Positions 46,950 through 56,072 of a stretch of 64,000 bases of DNA are shown here, piece after piece (within the stretch, counting starts at the first letter, position 1; each line of letters opens with the position of its first letter). The translations under genes were made by a program, and so were the position numbers. Below the pieces are notes generated by a model. It made no database searches. It was not told the origin of the DNA and was given only the letters and a program-made list of their open reading frames with translations. Source of the DNA: Acidobacteriota bacterium (GTDB lineage: Bacteria > Acidobacteriota > Blastocatellia > Pyrinomonadales > Pyrinomonadaceae); contig JAIVJZ010000007.1 in NCBI GenBank assembly GCA_020199775.1, positions 1 through 64,000 of the forward strand, in the 5' to 3' direction.

Positions 46950-49103
46950 CTAATTGCCGGGTTGCTTCGCGGGCGGCGCGGCCAGTGTCTTGACCTGCTC
47001 CTTCCATTCGGCGGGCGTCAACTGTTTGAGACGTGACATCTCGGAAGCCGCGACGACGAGTTGGCGGACGCTCGCGATGACGGGAAATTCCAATGCGGCT
47101 TTCGGTTTGGCGATCTGTTCGAGTGCGGCGAGGCGCGCGTCGCGCCAACCGGCGGAGGGCGCGACGCCCCGCGACATGTAAGACAACGCTTCCAGCCCCG
47201 TCGCCCCCAGTTCGGCCAAGTCTCTGGCGAGCGGTCGCGCTTCGTGCAGGGCGGGCGAACCGTCGATCAACGCTTCCAACTCGGGGGCTGCGCTCATCCA
47301 TTCCGCGAGAGTAGTTTTGACTTGGTGCGAATGGGAATCGAAACGCGGCGCGTCGGAGAGCAGCTTTTCGACCGCCGCGTTGAAACGACGTGCCGCCCCG
47401 GCATCCGGCCGCGCGGCGTCTATGAGGCCGGTGAGCGGGCTGAGCATGGTCTGCGGCCGCTGCCGGTAACGCCTGTATTCCTTGACCGGCTCGATGACGG
47501 AGACGAGCGTCTGGAGCGGCGCGATGTCGCGCCCACCCGCCAGTCGCCTCAGCAACGTCGCCTGATTCTTCTCGTGCGTCAGCCCGAGTTCTTCGAGGCG
47601 CACGCTCACCACGTCGAGGCGGCGATACATGTCTTCCACGTCCGTCGTCTCGCGCGGCGACCAGAGTCGCTCGGCGATGGCGGCGGTGCGCGGCCAGATG
47701 CGCGAGTCTATCGTCTCCGCGCTCACCCACTCGCTCCACATCGTCGCCTCGCCGCCGAGGACGTGCGCGGCCTCGGCGGCCGTCAGCGTGCTCCCGGCGG
47801 GGATCGGATCGACGGCGTAGTGCTGCGCGGTGGGGAAGATGAGGTCTATGTAGTAGCCCGCGGAGAGGACTCCCTTGTAGCCTTTCTTCGCGGCCTCCGC
47901 GAGCGCGGCGGGGCCGCGCCACGAGTGGATGACGACTTCCTGCGGCAAGTCGGGCTGGAAGATTTCGTCCCAGCCCATCATGATCTTCCCGTGTCGCTTG
48001 AGGATGGTGAGCAAACGCTTGTTGAAGTAGGTTTGAAGCGCGTGGTTGTCCTTGATTCCTTTCTCTTTCATGAAGGCTTGTATCCGCGCATTGCGATCCC
48101 ACTGCTTGCCTTCGTTCTCGTCGCCGCCGATGTGCAGGTAGGCGTCGGGGAAAAGCGCGGCCATCTCGCCGAGGAACACGTCGAGGAATTTGTAGACCTC
48201 CTCGCGCGTGGGGTCGAGCGCGGGTTCAAAGATTCCGGCCTTGCGCTCAATCGTGTAAGGCCCCGGCGCGCTGCCGAGTTCGGGGTGGCCGACGAGCCAC
48301 GCCGTAGCATGACCGGGCATGTCGAATTCGGGGACGACTCGGATGCCGCGCTCGCGCGCGTAACTGATGATCTCGCGCGCCTCGTCCTGCGTATAGAACT
48401 TTCCGTCGGAACCCATCGTGTGCAAGCGCGGGAATTTTTTGCTTTCGATGCGGAAGCCCTGATCTTCGGTCAGGTGCCAGTGGAGGACGTTGAGTTTCAC
48501 GGCCGCCATCGCGTCGAGGTTGCGCTTCAAGACTTCCATCGGCTGGTAGTGGCGCGCGACATCGATCAGCAGGCCGCGCCACGGGAAGCGTGGGCGATCC
48601 TGAATATGGACGGACGGGATGAAATAACCGTCGCGGTCGCCGTCGAGCAGTTGCAGGAAGGTCTCCAGACCGCGCAACGCGCCGACGGCCGTCGCGGACT
48701 TGAGCGCCGCCTGCCTGTCCGACACTTCGAGCGTGTAGGACTCGTCCTCATCGACCGAAGGCACGGCCTTTCCCGCCCCCGCCGATTCGATTACGAAAGT
48801 TGCCGAGGCCGCGTCGGCCGCCAGCCCGCGCGGCAGTTCCATGACCGTGCGACCTTCGATGCGCCGCAACATCCGGTCTATCCCGGCCTGAAGACGCGGA
48901 TCAGCCTGCCCCCTGACGGCGACGCTGAAAGATTTACCGACCGGAAGCCGTCCGGGATTAAACCGCACAGAGGCGGGCACGGGCATGAGATTGTGACGAG
49001 TGGCGGCGACGGGCGCGACAGGCGGCGCGTGCCCGGTCTGCGCGGCGGCGTTGAAGACGTAAATCAGGGTCAGAATAAACGGAAGATAGATTCTCGCTCT
49101 CAT
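46950..49103 (-). CDS. Glycoside hydrolase family 20 beta-N-acetylhexosaminidase, exported
   Basis: This 717-residue protein starts at ATG 49103 with GAGGAA upstream; the longer frame to 49148 has no support. A signal peptide (YLPFILTLIYVFNAAAQ) is followed by the GH20b domain (about residues 40-155) and the GH20 TIM barrel (about 160-510). The catalytic Asp-Glu pair is in YLHIGGDENEG near residues 325-330, and other family motifs are present (LLIDVARHYQP, EFDMPGHATAW, MMGWDEIF). It removes terminal GlcNAc/GalNAc, probably in the periplasm, from chitin or peptidoglycan fragments or glycans. The C-terminal 200 residues are helical and less conserved. Confidence 0.95.
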   Translation of the reverse strand: MRARIYLPFILTLIYVFNAAAQTGHAPPVAPVAATRHNLMPVPASVRFNPGRLPVGKSFSVAVRGQADPRLQAGIDRMLRRIEGRTVMELPRGLAADAASATFVIESAGAGKAVPSVDEDESYTLEVSDRQAALKSATAVGALRGLETFLQLLDGDRDGYFIPSVHIQDRPRFPWRGLLIDVARHYQPMEVLKRNLDAMAAVKLNVLHWHLTEDQGFRIESKKFPRLHTMGSDGKFYTQDEAREIISYARERGIRVVPEFDMPGHATAWLVGHPELGSAPGPYTIERKAGIFEPALDPTREEVYKFLDVFLGEMAALFPDAYLHIGGDENEGKQWDRNARIQAFMKEKGIKDNHALQTYFNKRLLTILKRHGKIMMGWDEIFQPDLPQEVVIHSWRGPAALAEAAKKGYKGVLSAGYYIDLIFPTAQHYAVDPIPAGSTLTAAEAAHVLGGEATMWSEWVSAETIDSRIWPRTAAIAERLWSPRETTDVEDMYRRLDVVSVRLEELGLTHEKNQATLLRRLAGGRDIAPLQTLVSVIEPVKEYRRYRQRPQTMLSPLTGLIDAARPDAGAARRFNAAVEKLLSDAPRFDSHSHQVKTTLAEWMSAAPELEALIDGSPALHEARPLARDLAELGATGLEALSYMSRGVAPSAGWRDARLAALEQIAKPKAALEFPVIASVRQLVVAASEMSRLKQLTPAEWKEQVKTLAAPPAKQPGN

Positions 49104-49381
49104 GTGTTCCTCGGCAAAACTGGTAAGCGGCATGGAGTTGTATGGCATTCGGAAGAGTTGAGAGTTTCGCCGATGAAGCTGCCCGGACGGCGTAAGTTAC
49201 GGTGTCATACTTGAGGTTACCGAATTAATCACGGTAAAAGCTAGTGTATCCGGTCGGCACGGTTTTAAGAAGACGGACAATCATGCCGTGGGACATCGAG
49301 ACGCGCGCCGTCGCCAGCCACGCCCCAACCCGCGTAGAGTTAACTTTTAGTCGAACCGCCATTTTATGTGAAGAGACAGGT

Positions 49382-50728
49382 GTGAACTCGCTCAAGATCG
49401 GCATCAGCGGAGTGCGCGGGGTGGTGGGGGAAACCTTCACGCCGGAACTGGCGGTGTCGTTTGCGCAAGCCTTCGGCACCTACCTCGACTCAGGCCGCAT
49501 CCTCGTCTGCCGCGACACGCGCGCGTCCGGCGCGATGGTGCAGGCGGCCGTCTTCTCCGGGCTGCTCGCCGCCGGTTGCGAGGTGGTCGATCTGGGCGTG
49601 TGCCCGACGCCGAGCCTTCAACTCGCCGTCCGCCGCTTGCAGGCCGAGGGCGGCATCTCGATCACGGCGGGGCATAACCCGGAGCCGTGGAACGCACTCA
49701 AGTTCGTCCGCTCCGACGGCCTCTACCTGAACGCCGCGCAGGCCGACGAGTTGCTCGACATCTTCCATCAGGCCGAATTCGCCAAGGCGCGTTGGGGGGA
49801 GATTCGCGGCAAAGTGGAGCGACAAGACGCCATCGCTCATCATCTCGAAATTCTCTCACGCGCTTTCGACGTGGAGGCGATCCGTGCGCGTCGTCTAACG
49901 GTCGCCGTTGATTGCTGCAACAGTTCCTGCTCGCTGCTTTCGCCGCGCTGGCTCGACGCGCTCGGCTGCGACGTGCTGGCCGTCAACGACGACCCCGCCG
50001 CGCCGTTCCCGCACGCCCCCGAACCCGGCAGGCAGACGATGGCGCAACTCCGCGCCGTAGCGTTGGCCGGGCGCGCCGACGTGGGCTTCGCGCACGACGC
50101 CGACGGCGAGCGTCTCGGCATCGTGACGGAGACCGGCGAGATGCTGTCAGAGGAGGCAACGCTCGCCCTCGCGGCGGAGATCGAGTTGGGGCGCGAGGTC
50201 GGACTCGTCGTGACGAACATCTCGACGAGCGCGGTCGTCGAGCGTGTCGCCGCGCGGCACGGGGCGTCGGTCGTCCGCACGCCCGTCGGGCAGGCGTTCG
50301 TCTCCGAGGCGATGTTGGAGTTTGGCGGCGTGGTCGGCGGCGAGGGGAGCGGGGGCGTCGTCGTTCCGCGCGTGCAATGGACGCACGACAGCGCGGCGGC
50401 GGTCGGCCTCATCCTTGAATACATGGCGCGGACGGGCGAGCCAATCTCGAAGCTGGCCGCCGCGCTGCCGCGCTTCGAGATGCTCAAGCACAACATACCC
50501 GTCGAACCCGACCGCATCCACTCGCTCTTGCAACGAATGCACGACGAACTGGAGCGGGAACAACTCGACTACGACCAGACCGATGGGATCAAGGTTTCGT
50601 GGCCTGACGGCTGGGCACACGTGCGCGTCTCGAACACCGAGTCCATGATCCGCATCATCGCCGAGGCCGAGACCGCCGCGCGCGCGCGCGAATTGCTCGA
50701 CTGGGCGCGCGACCGCGTGGTGAAGTGA
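49382..50728 (+). CDS. Phosphohexomutase-family paralogue lacking the catalytic serine
   Basis: This 448-residue protein has the fold and four-domain order of phosphoglucomutase/phosphomannomutase/GlmM. The GTG at 49382 (VNSLKIGISGVRGVVGE) matches the family start better than an extension to 49244. The active-site loop reads ITAGHNP, with Gly97 where the phosphoserine (TASHNP) should be, and the metal loop is DADGER and not DxDxDR. The sugar loop (GEGSGG) and phosphate-binding loop (RVSNTESMIR) remain. The neighbour at 51839 is a canonical copy. It may use another mechanism or be a non-catalytic paralogue. It is translationally linked (TGA/GTG overlap at 50726) to an alternative start of the SMP-30-like gene. 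Confidence 0.85.
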   Translation: MNSLKIGISGVRGVVGETFTPELAVSFAQAFGTYLDSGRILVCRDTRASGAMVQAAVFSGLLAAGCEVVDLGVCPTPSLQLAVRRLQAEGGISITAGHNPEPWNALKFVRSDGLYLNAAQADELLDIFHQAEFAKARWGEIRGKVERQDAIAHHLEILSRAFDVEAIRARRLTVAVDCCNSSCSLLSPRWLDALGCDVLAVNDDPAAPFPHAPEPGRQTMAQLRAVALAGRADVGFAHDADGERLGIVTETGEMLSEEATLALAAEIELGREVGLVVTNISTSAVVERVAARHGASVVRTPVGQAFVSEAMLEFGGVVGGEGSGGVVVPRVQWTHDSAAAVGLILEYMARTGEPISKLAAALPRFEMLKHNIPVEPDRIHSLLQRMHDELEREQLDYDQTDGIKVSWPDGWAHVRVSNTESMIRIIAEAETAARARELLDWARDRVVK

Positions 50729-50793
50729 CGCGCGGCCGATCAAAGTCAAAGCCCGGAGTGACGACTTTCGTCCGCAAACTAATTAACGGGGTG

Positions 50794-51747
50794 ATGAATA
50801 TCGTGTTGAAGAATTTCCTTTTTGCGCTCGTCTCGATGTCGGCCTTATACACGAACGCGGGTCTCCCGCCGGAGGGCGACGTTAAGGCCGCGAAGGTCGT
50901 TGAAGTGCCCGGCTACACCGAGGGAGTCGTCGTCGGTGCGGACGGCACGATTTACTTCTCCGACGTTTATCACGGCGTTATCTACAGCGTCGGCCGCGAA
51001 GGCGAGGCACGCGTGTGGGCGACGACGGGCGCGCCCAACGGCCACAAGATACTGCCAGACGGTACACACCTCGTCTGCGACGGCAGCCGGCGCGCCGTGC
51101 TCCGGCTGGACGCCACGGGCAAGGTGCTCGGCAAGGCAGCTTCCGAGTACGGCGGCAAGCCGCTGCGCGCGCCCAACGATTTGACGCTCGACCCGCGCGG
51201 CGGCTTCTATTTCACAGACCCCGGCGGCTCGAATTTGCAGAATCCCATCGGCGCGGTTTATCACGTGGACGCGCGCGGCCGAATTCAAAAGGTGGCCGCG
51301 GGGCTGGCCTTCCCCAACGGCATCGCCCTGCGCCCCGACGGGAAGACGCTACTCGTCGGCGAGAGCAATCACAATCGCATCCTGAGCTACGACGTGGTCG
51401 CGCCCGGCAGGGTGGGGACGAAGCGCGTCTTCGCCAACCTCCCCACGAAGGAGGGCGAGCAGATAGCCAACGAACCGGACGGCATTTGTCTCGATGCAAA
51501 CGGCAACTTGTACGTCGCACACTACGGCATGCGGCAAGTGCAGGTCTTGAGTCCAGAGGGTAAACTCCTGCGCCGTTACGCGGCGGGCAATCTCACCACG
51601 AGCAACGTGGCTTTCGGCGGCGCGCGTCTGGATCAACTTTACGTCACCGGCGCGCTCGGCGATGAAAAGAGCAGCACGGGCGCGCTCTTTCGTCTCGACC
51701 TGAAAGGCGTGAAGGGGTTGAAGATTCTTAAAAGCCGTAAATCGTGA
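50794..51747 (+). CDS. Exported SMP-30/gluconolactonase/strictosidine-synthase-like protein
   Basis: The protein has about 317 residues from ATG 50794 with GGGG upstream, and a signal peptide (FLFALVSMSALYTNA). A GTG at 50725, overlapping the previous stop, would add 23 residues. A six-bladed propeller is indicated by repeats such as VVGADGTIYFSD, LTLDPRGGFYFTDPGG, IALRPDGKTLLVGES and ICLDANGNLYVAHYG. Probable metal ligands are Glu in GYTEGVV, Asn in APNDLTLD and Asp in EPDGICLD, as in gluconolactonases. It probably hydrolyses a lactone in the periplasm. The stop codon lies inside the first heptad repeat of the hairpin that follows. Confidence 0.85.
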   Translation: MNIVLKNFLFALVSMSALYTNAGLPPEGDVKAAKVVEVPGYTEGVVVGADGTIYFSDVYHGVIYSVGREGEARVWATTGAPNGHKILPDGTHLVCDGSRRAVLRLDATGKVLGKAASEYGGKPLRAPNDLTLDPRGGFYFTDPGGSNLQNPIGAVYHVDARGRIQKVAAGLAFPNGIALRPDGKTLLVGESNHNRILSYDVVAPGRVGTKRVFANLPTKEGEQIANEPDGICLDANGNLYVAHYGMRQVQVLSPEGKLLRRYAAGNLTTSNVAFGGARLDQLYVTGALGDEKSSTGALFRLDLKGVKGLKILKSRKS

Positions 51748-51826
51748 ATAGAATAAAAACCGTGAATCGTGAATCGTGAATAGAGAAAAGCCGTTTTCTT
51801 TCTATTTACGATTTACGATTCACGAT
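51735..51826. terminator. Second heptad-repeat hairpin (GTGAATC type)
   Basis: Tandem heptads GTGAATC (51761-51781) pair with ATTTACG/GATTCAC heptads (51803-51826) around an A/T-rich centre, with a few mismatches. A first, unpaired copy at 51735-51749 supplies the stop codon of the SMP-30-like gene. It matches the unit used at 33919-33994 and lies between two genes on the same strand. Confidence 0.65.
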
Positions 51827-51838
51827 TGACGTTCTTTG

Positions 51839-53260
51839 ATGATGCGAGCGATACCGACACTGAAGATTAGCATCTCGGGCGTGCGCGGCGTCGTGGGCGA
51901 ATCGTTGACGCCGACGCTGCTGGTGCGTTTCGCGCAGGCGTTCGGCACGTACACGGGGGCAGGCACGATTATCATCGGCCGCGACACGCGCACGTCGGGC
52001 GAGATGGTGCGGCAGGCGGTCGTGGCGGGTTTGCTGTCGAGCGGTTGCCGCGTGGTTGACCTGGACATCTGCCCCGTCCCGACCGTGCAACTCCTCGTGC
52101 GTGAGCGACGCGCGCGGGGTGGCATCGCCATCACGGCAAGCCACAACCCGGCCGAGTGGAACGCACTGAAGTTCGTCAACTCCGCCGGACTCTTCCTCGC
52201 CGACGCGCAGGCCAGACAACTACTCGACATCTATCATCAGGGCGAATACAGGAAAGTTGCGGGGGCGCAGATGCGCGCGGTCGAATTGTCGGCTGGCGCG
52301 CTCGATCTGCACGTCAAAGTCATCCTCGACGCGCTCGGCGCATTACCCCGCGCGACGCGTGACGGGCGTCAACTCCGCGTCGCGGTTGACTCGTGCAACG
52401 GGGCGGGCTCCATCGTCGCCCCGCGTTTGCTGGCCGCGCTCGGCGTCAAGGTCGTGCCGATCAACGTCACGCCGGACGGCCTCTTCCCGCGCGGCGCGGA
52501 GCCGGTTGAAGAGAACCTCGGCGCGTTGTGCGCGGTGGTGCGCGAGCACGGTTGCGACGTAGGCTTCGCGCAGGACATGGACGCCGACCGTTTGGCGATA
52601 GTCTCGGAGCGCGGCGAGGCCATCGGCGAGGAGTACACGTTGGCGCTCGCGGCACGATACGTACTCGGCCGTGAACCCGGCGCGGTCGTGGCGAACCTCG
52701 CCACGACGAGTGCGCTCGACGCTGTGGCCCGAAGTTTCGGCTGTCCCCTCTACCGCTCGAAGATCGGCGAGGCCAACGTGGCGGAAGAGATGTTGCGACG
52801 GCAAGCGGTCATCGGCGGCGAGGGGAACGGCGGCGTCATGTACCCGCGCATCAACTTCGCGCGCGACAGTCTGGTCGGGATGGCGCTCGTCCTTCACCTA
52901 CTCGCCGGGACGGGGCGGACGATCTCCGAGTTGATGGCCGAACTGCCGCGCTCCTACATCCTGAAAGAGAAGATGGCCTGCCCCTCGGACAGAATCCGCG
53001 CCGCGCTCAGGATGGTGAGAGACGTGTACGCGCCGTGGCCGATGGATTTGCGCGATGGCGTGAGGGTGACGACGCCCGCAGGTTGGTTTCTCGTGCGCGG
53101 CTCCAACACCGAACCGATGATCCGCATCGTCGCGGAGGCCGACACAGGCGAGCGAGCGCGGCGCATGATTGAGGACGTGAGGGCGCGTGTGCGCGCTTGC
53201 CTCGACGCGCGGGACGATGAGATCAGGAACAGGGACGAGAGTAAGAAAGTCAGAAGTTAG
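51839..53260 (+). CDS. Phosphoglucomutase/phosphomannomutase/phosphoglucosamine mutase
   Basis: This 473-residue alpha-D-phosphohexomutase has all active-site loops. The phosphoserine loop is ITASHNP (Ser101), the metal loop is DMDADR, the sugar loop is GEGNGG, and the phosphate-binding loop is RGSNTEPMIR. It interconverts hexose 1- and 6-phosphates through a bisphosphate intermediate. Which sugar it prefers (glucose, mannose or glucosamine) is not decided by these motifs. The start is ATG 51839, with ATG 51842 an alternative. It shares clear ancestry with the paralogue at 49382 (GVRGVVGE, FAQAFGTY, WNALKFV), so the two arose by duplication. Confidence 0.92.
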   Translation: MMRAIPTLKISISGVRGVVGESLTPTLLVRFAQAFGTYTGAGTIIIGRDTRTSGEMVRQAVVAGLLSSGCRVVDLDICPVPTVQLLVRERRARGGIAITASHNPAEWNALKFVNSAGLFLADAQARQLLDIYHQGEYRKVAGAQMRAVELSAGALDLHVKVILDALGALPRATRDGRQLRVAVDSCNGAGSIVAPRLLAALGVKVVPINVTPDGLFPRGAEPVEENLGALCAVVREHGCDVGFAQDMDADRLAIVSERGEAIGEEYTLALAARYVLGREPGAVVANLATTSALDAVARSFGCPLYRSKIGEANVAEEMLRRQAVIGGEGNGGVMYPRINFARDSLVGMALVLHLLAGTGRTISELMAELPRSYILKEKMACPSDRIRAALRMVRDVYAPWPMDLRDGVRVTTPAGWFLVRGSNTEPMIRIVAEADTGERARRMIEDVRARVRACLDARDDEIRNRDESKKVRS

Positions 53261-53353
53261 AACGATGAACGATGAACGATGAACGATGAACTGACGGCGG
53301 AAGACTTTTCTTTTCGTTCATCATTCATCATTCATCGTTCATCGTTCATCGTT
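53260..53353. terminator. Third heptad-repeat hairpin (AACGATG type)
   Basis: Four to five tandem AACGATG units (53260-53290) pair with TTCATCG/TTCATCA units (53314-53353) to form a long hairpin just after the phosphohexomutase stop. The repeat unit differs from that of the other two hairpins but has the same length and architecture. Confidence 0.65.
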
Positions 53354-53484
53354 TCTTTTCAGGCGAAGGAGCAGCGAACATGGGGCGGCCGGAGTCGCCC
53401 ACGGCGTGTGGGTCTGGGGGCAACGGAGTTGATGGCACGTCTTGTTGGTTTATGCGGTTAAGGAAGATGAATTAAGATGTAGGC

Positions 53485-54498
<1,014 letters not shown>

Positions 54499-54528
54499 TG
54501 ATCTCTCCGGCGTCGGCCGGGTTCGGGA

Positions 54529-55329
54529 GTGAGGCATAGTTTGAGTTTGAATGTGCGAACGATAACGGCGACGCGGTACGTGACGCCCCTGCGCGAAGGC
54601 GGTTCGTTGCCCGCGATAGTCGAGGCCGACGACGACGGCCTCTACGTCCTCAAATTCCGGGGCGCGGGGCAGGGGCCGAAGGCTTTGATAGCGGAACTGG
54701 TCGCGGGCGAAATCGGCCGCGCCCTCGATTTGCCCGTCCCCGACATTGTCCTCGTCGAACTCGACGGCGCGCTCGCCGACACCGAGCCCGACCCTGAGAT
54801 TCAAGACCTCTTGAAGGCGAGCGTGGGGCTCAACCTCGCGCTCGATTACCTGCCCGGCTCGGTGACATATGATCCGCTTGTCGAGCGTCTGACTCCCGAA
54901 CTGGCATCGTCGGTCGTCTGGTTCGACTCCTACGTGACGAACGTTGACCGCACGCCGCGCAATGCGAATATGCTCATGTGGCACAAGCGGCTCTGGCTCA
55001 TCGACCACGGCGCGTCGCTCTATTTTCATCACACGTGGGCTCATTACCGGGAGCGCAGCCGCAAGGCGTTCGAGCATGTCAAAGATCACGTCCTGCTCCC
55101 GTCCGCGTCTCTGCTGCGTGAAGTTGACGAGGCGTTGGCCGCCCGCCTGACGCCGGAGGTCATCGGCGAAATAGTAAGTCTCATCCCAGACGTTTGGCTC
55201 GGCAACGACACTACCTTCGAGAGCGTGGGGGAGTTTCGTCAGGCTTACATAGACTACTTGATGCGACGGCTCGAACCGCCGCGACTTTTCGTGCAGGAGG
55301 CCGCGCGTGTCGGATCGTCACTCGTTTAA
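54529..55329 (+). CDS. HipA-like protein kinase
   Basis: This protein of up to 266 residues resembles the HipA-like kinase family. Nucleotide-binding strands (LYVLKFRGAGQGPKALIAEL, with Lys and Glu) are followed by the catalytic loop SYVTNVDRTPRNANML (Asp and Asn) and the metal-binding Asp in LWLIDHGASLY. It lacks the long N-terminal domain of true HipA toxins. Starts at GTG 54529, TTG 54541 or GTG 54553 are all possible; none has a strong ribosome-binding site. Its stop overlaps the next gene, a DUF3037 protein, by 23 bases, so the two are translationally coupled. Target and purpose are unknown. Confidence 0.85.
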   Translation: MRHSLSLNVRTITATRYVTPLREGGSLPAIVEADDDGLYVLKFRGAGQGPKALIAELVAGEIGRALDLPVPDIVLVELDGALADTEPDPEIQDLLKASVGLNLALDYLPGSVTYDPLVERLTPELASSVVWFDSYVTNVDRTPRNANMLMWHKRLWLIDHGASLYFHHTWAHYRERSRKAFEHVKDHVLLPSASLLREVDEALAARLTPEVIGEIVSLIPDVWLGNDTTFESVGEFRQAYIDYLMRRLEPPRLFVQEAARVGSSLV

Positions 55330-55714
55330 TTACGCCGTCGTGCGGGTCGTGCCGCACATCGAGCGTGAAGAGTTTATGAACGTGGGGGTGATCCTTTCGT
55401 GCCACGCGCGCGGCTTCCTCGACGCCGCGTTCGAGGTGGACGAGAAACGACTCGCGGCGTTCGCGCCGGGTCTGGACGTGAACGAGTTGCAAGCTCACCT
55501 GAAAGCCATCCGGCTGATCTGCGAGGGCGGGTACAAGGGCGGGGCTATCGGTCGGCTGCCGCGCCGCGCACGTTTCGACTGGCTTGTCGCGCCGCGCAGC
55601 ACCATCGTCCAGACTTCGCCTGTGCATGCCGGATTGTGCTCCGACCCGCAACAGGCGTTAGCTCACTTGCTGCGAAAGATGGTGAGCACGCCGCCCGAAA
55701 TTCAAAATCGGTGA
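55307..55714 (+). CDS. DUF3037 domain protein
   Basis: This 135-residue protein starts at GTG 55307 inside the end of the HipA-like gene. It has the DUF3037 pattern: NYAVVRVVPHIEREEFMNVGVIL near the N-terminus, ending with LLRKMV. DUF3037 genes are frequently found next to HipA-like kinase genes, which suggests a two-component module; function is not established. There are no signal or membrane segments. Confidence 0.88.
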   Translation: MSDRHSFNYAVVRVVPHIEREEFMNVGVILSCHARGFLDAAFEVDEKRLAAFAPGLDVNELQAHLKAIRLICEGGYKGGAIGRLPRRARFDWLVAPRSTIVQTSPVHAGLCSDPQQALAHLLRKMVSTPPEIQNR

Positions 55715-56072
55715 TCAATAGACGCGGCGGCGCGATGGATTGACCATGCATCGGTAAATCCGCCGTCCGCCAACTTTATCGCGTTTTGATGAACCTATTC
55801 CGGTAAAATATCCGAATATCTACGCGCGGGCGAGTTGAGCGACACTTAAATTTGTTCGCGCGTGATCCTTTTAGCCTCCCTTTCTCGCGTTAAGAGTTGA
55901 GGCACATCGCGCGCCGCACCTGACCGCGGCCATTCCCTTTGTCTTACCAGCTATCTGAGATATGCCGAGCGCGCGCGCGCGTGGCCTTTGCGCACAGCGT
56001 GCGTGCTGAACATGCGCCCTGATAACGAACTGACTTTTGATTCGATAAGACCCACACAAAAGAGGTGACATC
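55715..56072. other. Intergenic region with no recognised gene
   Basis: These 358 bases lie between the DUF3037 gene and the exported FAD oxidoreductase. The final part should hold the promoter of the latter, with an AGAGGTGA ribosome-binding site directly before its ATG. No repeat or RNA gene was seen. Confidence 0.4.

Noticed and set aside
47061-49214. 717-codon plus-strand open frame
   Set aside because: It is antisense to the GH20 gene, whose catalytic motifs and signal peptide are clear. It shows no recognisable domain.
53260-53353. CRISPR or attachment site considered for the heptad repeats
   Set aside because: There are no spacers and no neighbouring integrase or cas genes; arms pair as a hairpin after a stop codon.
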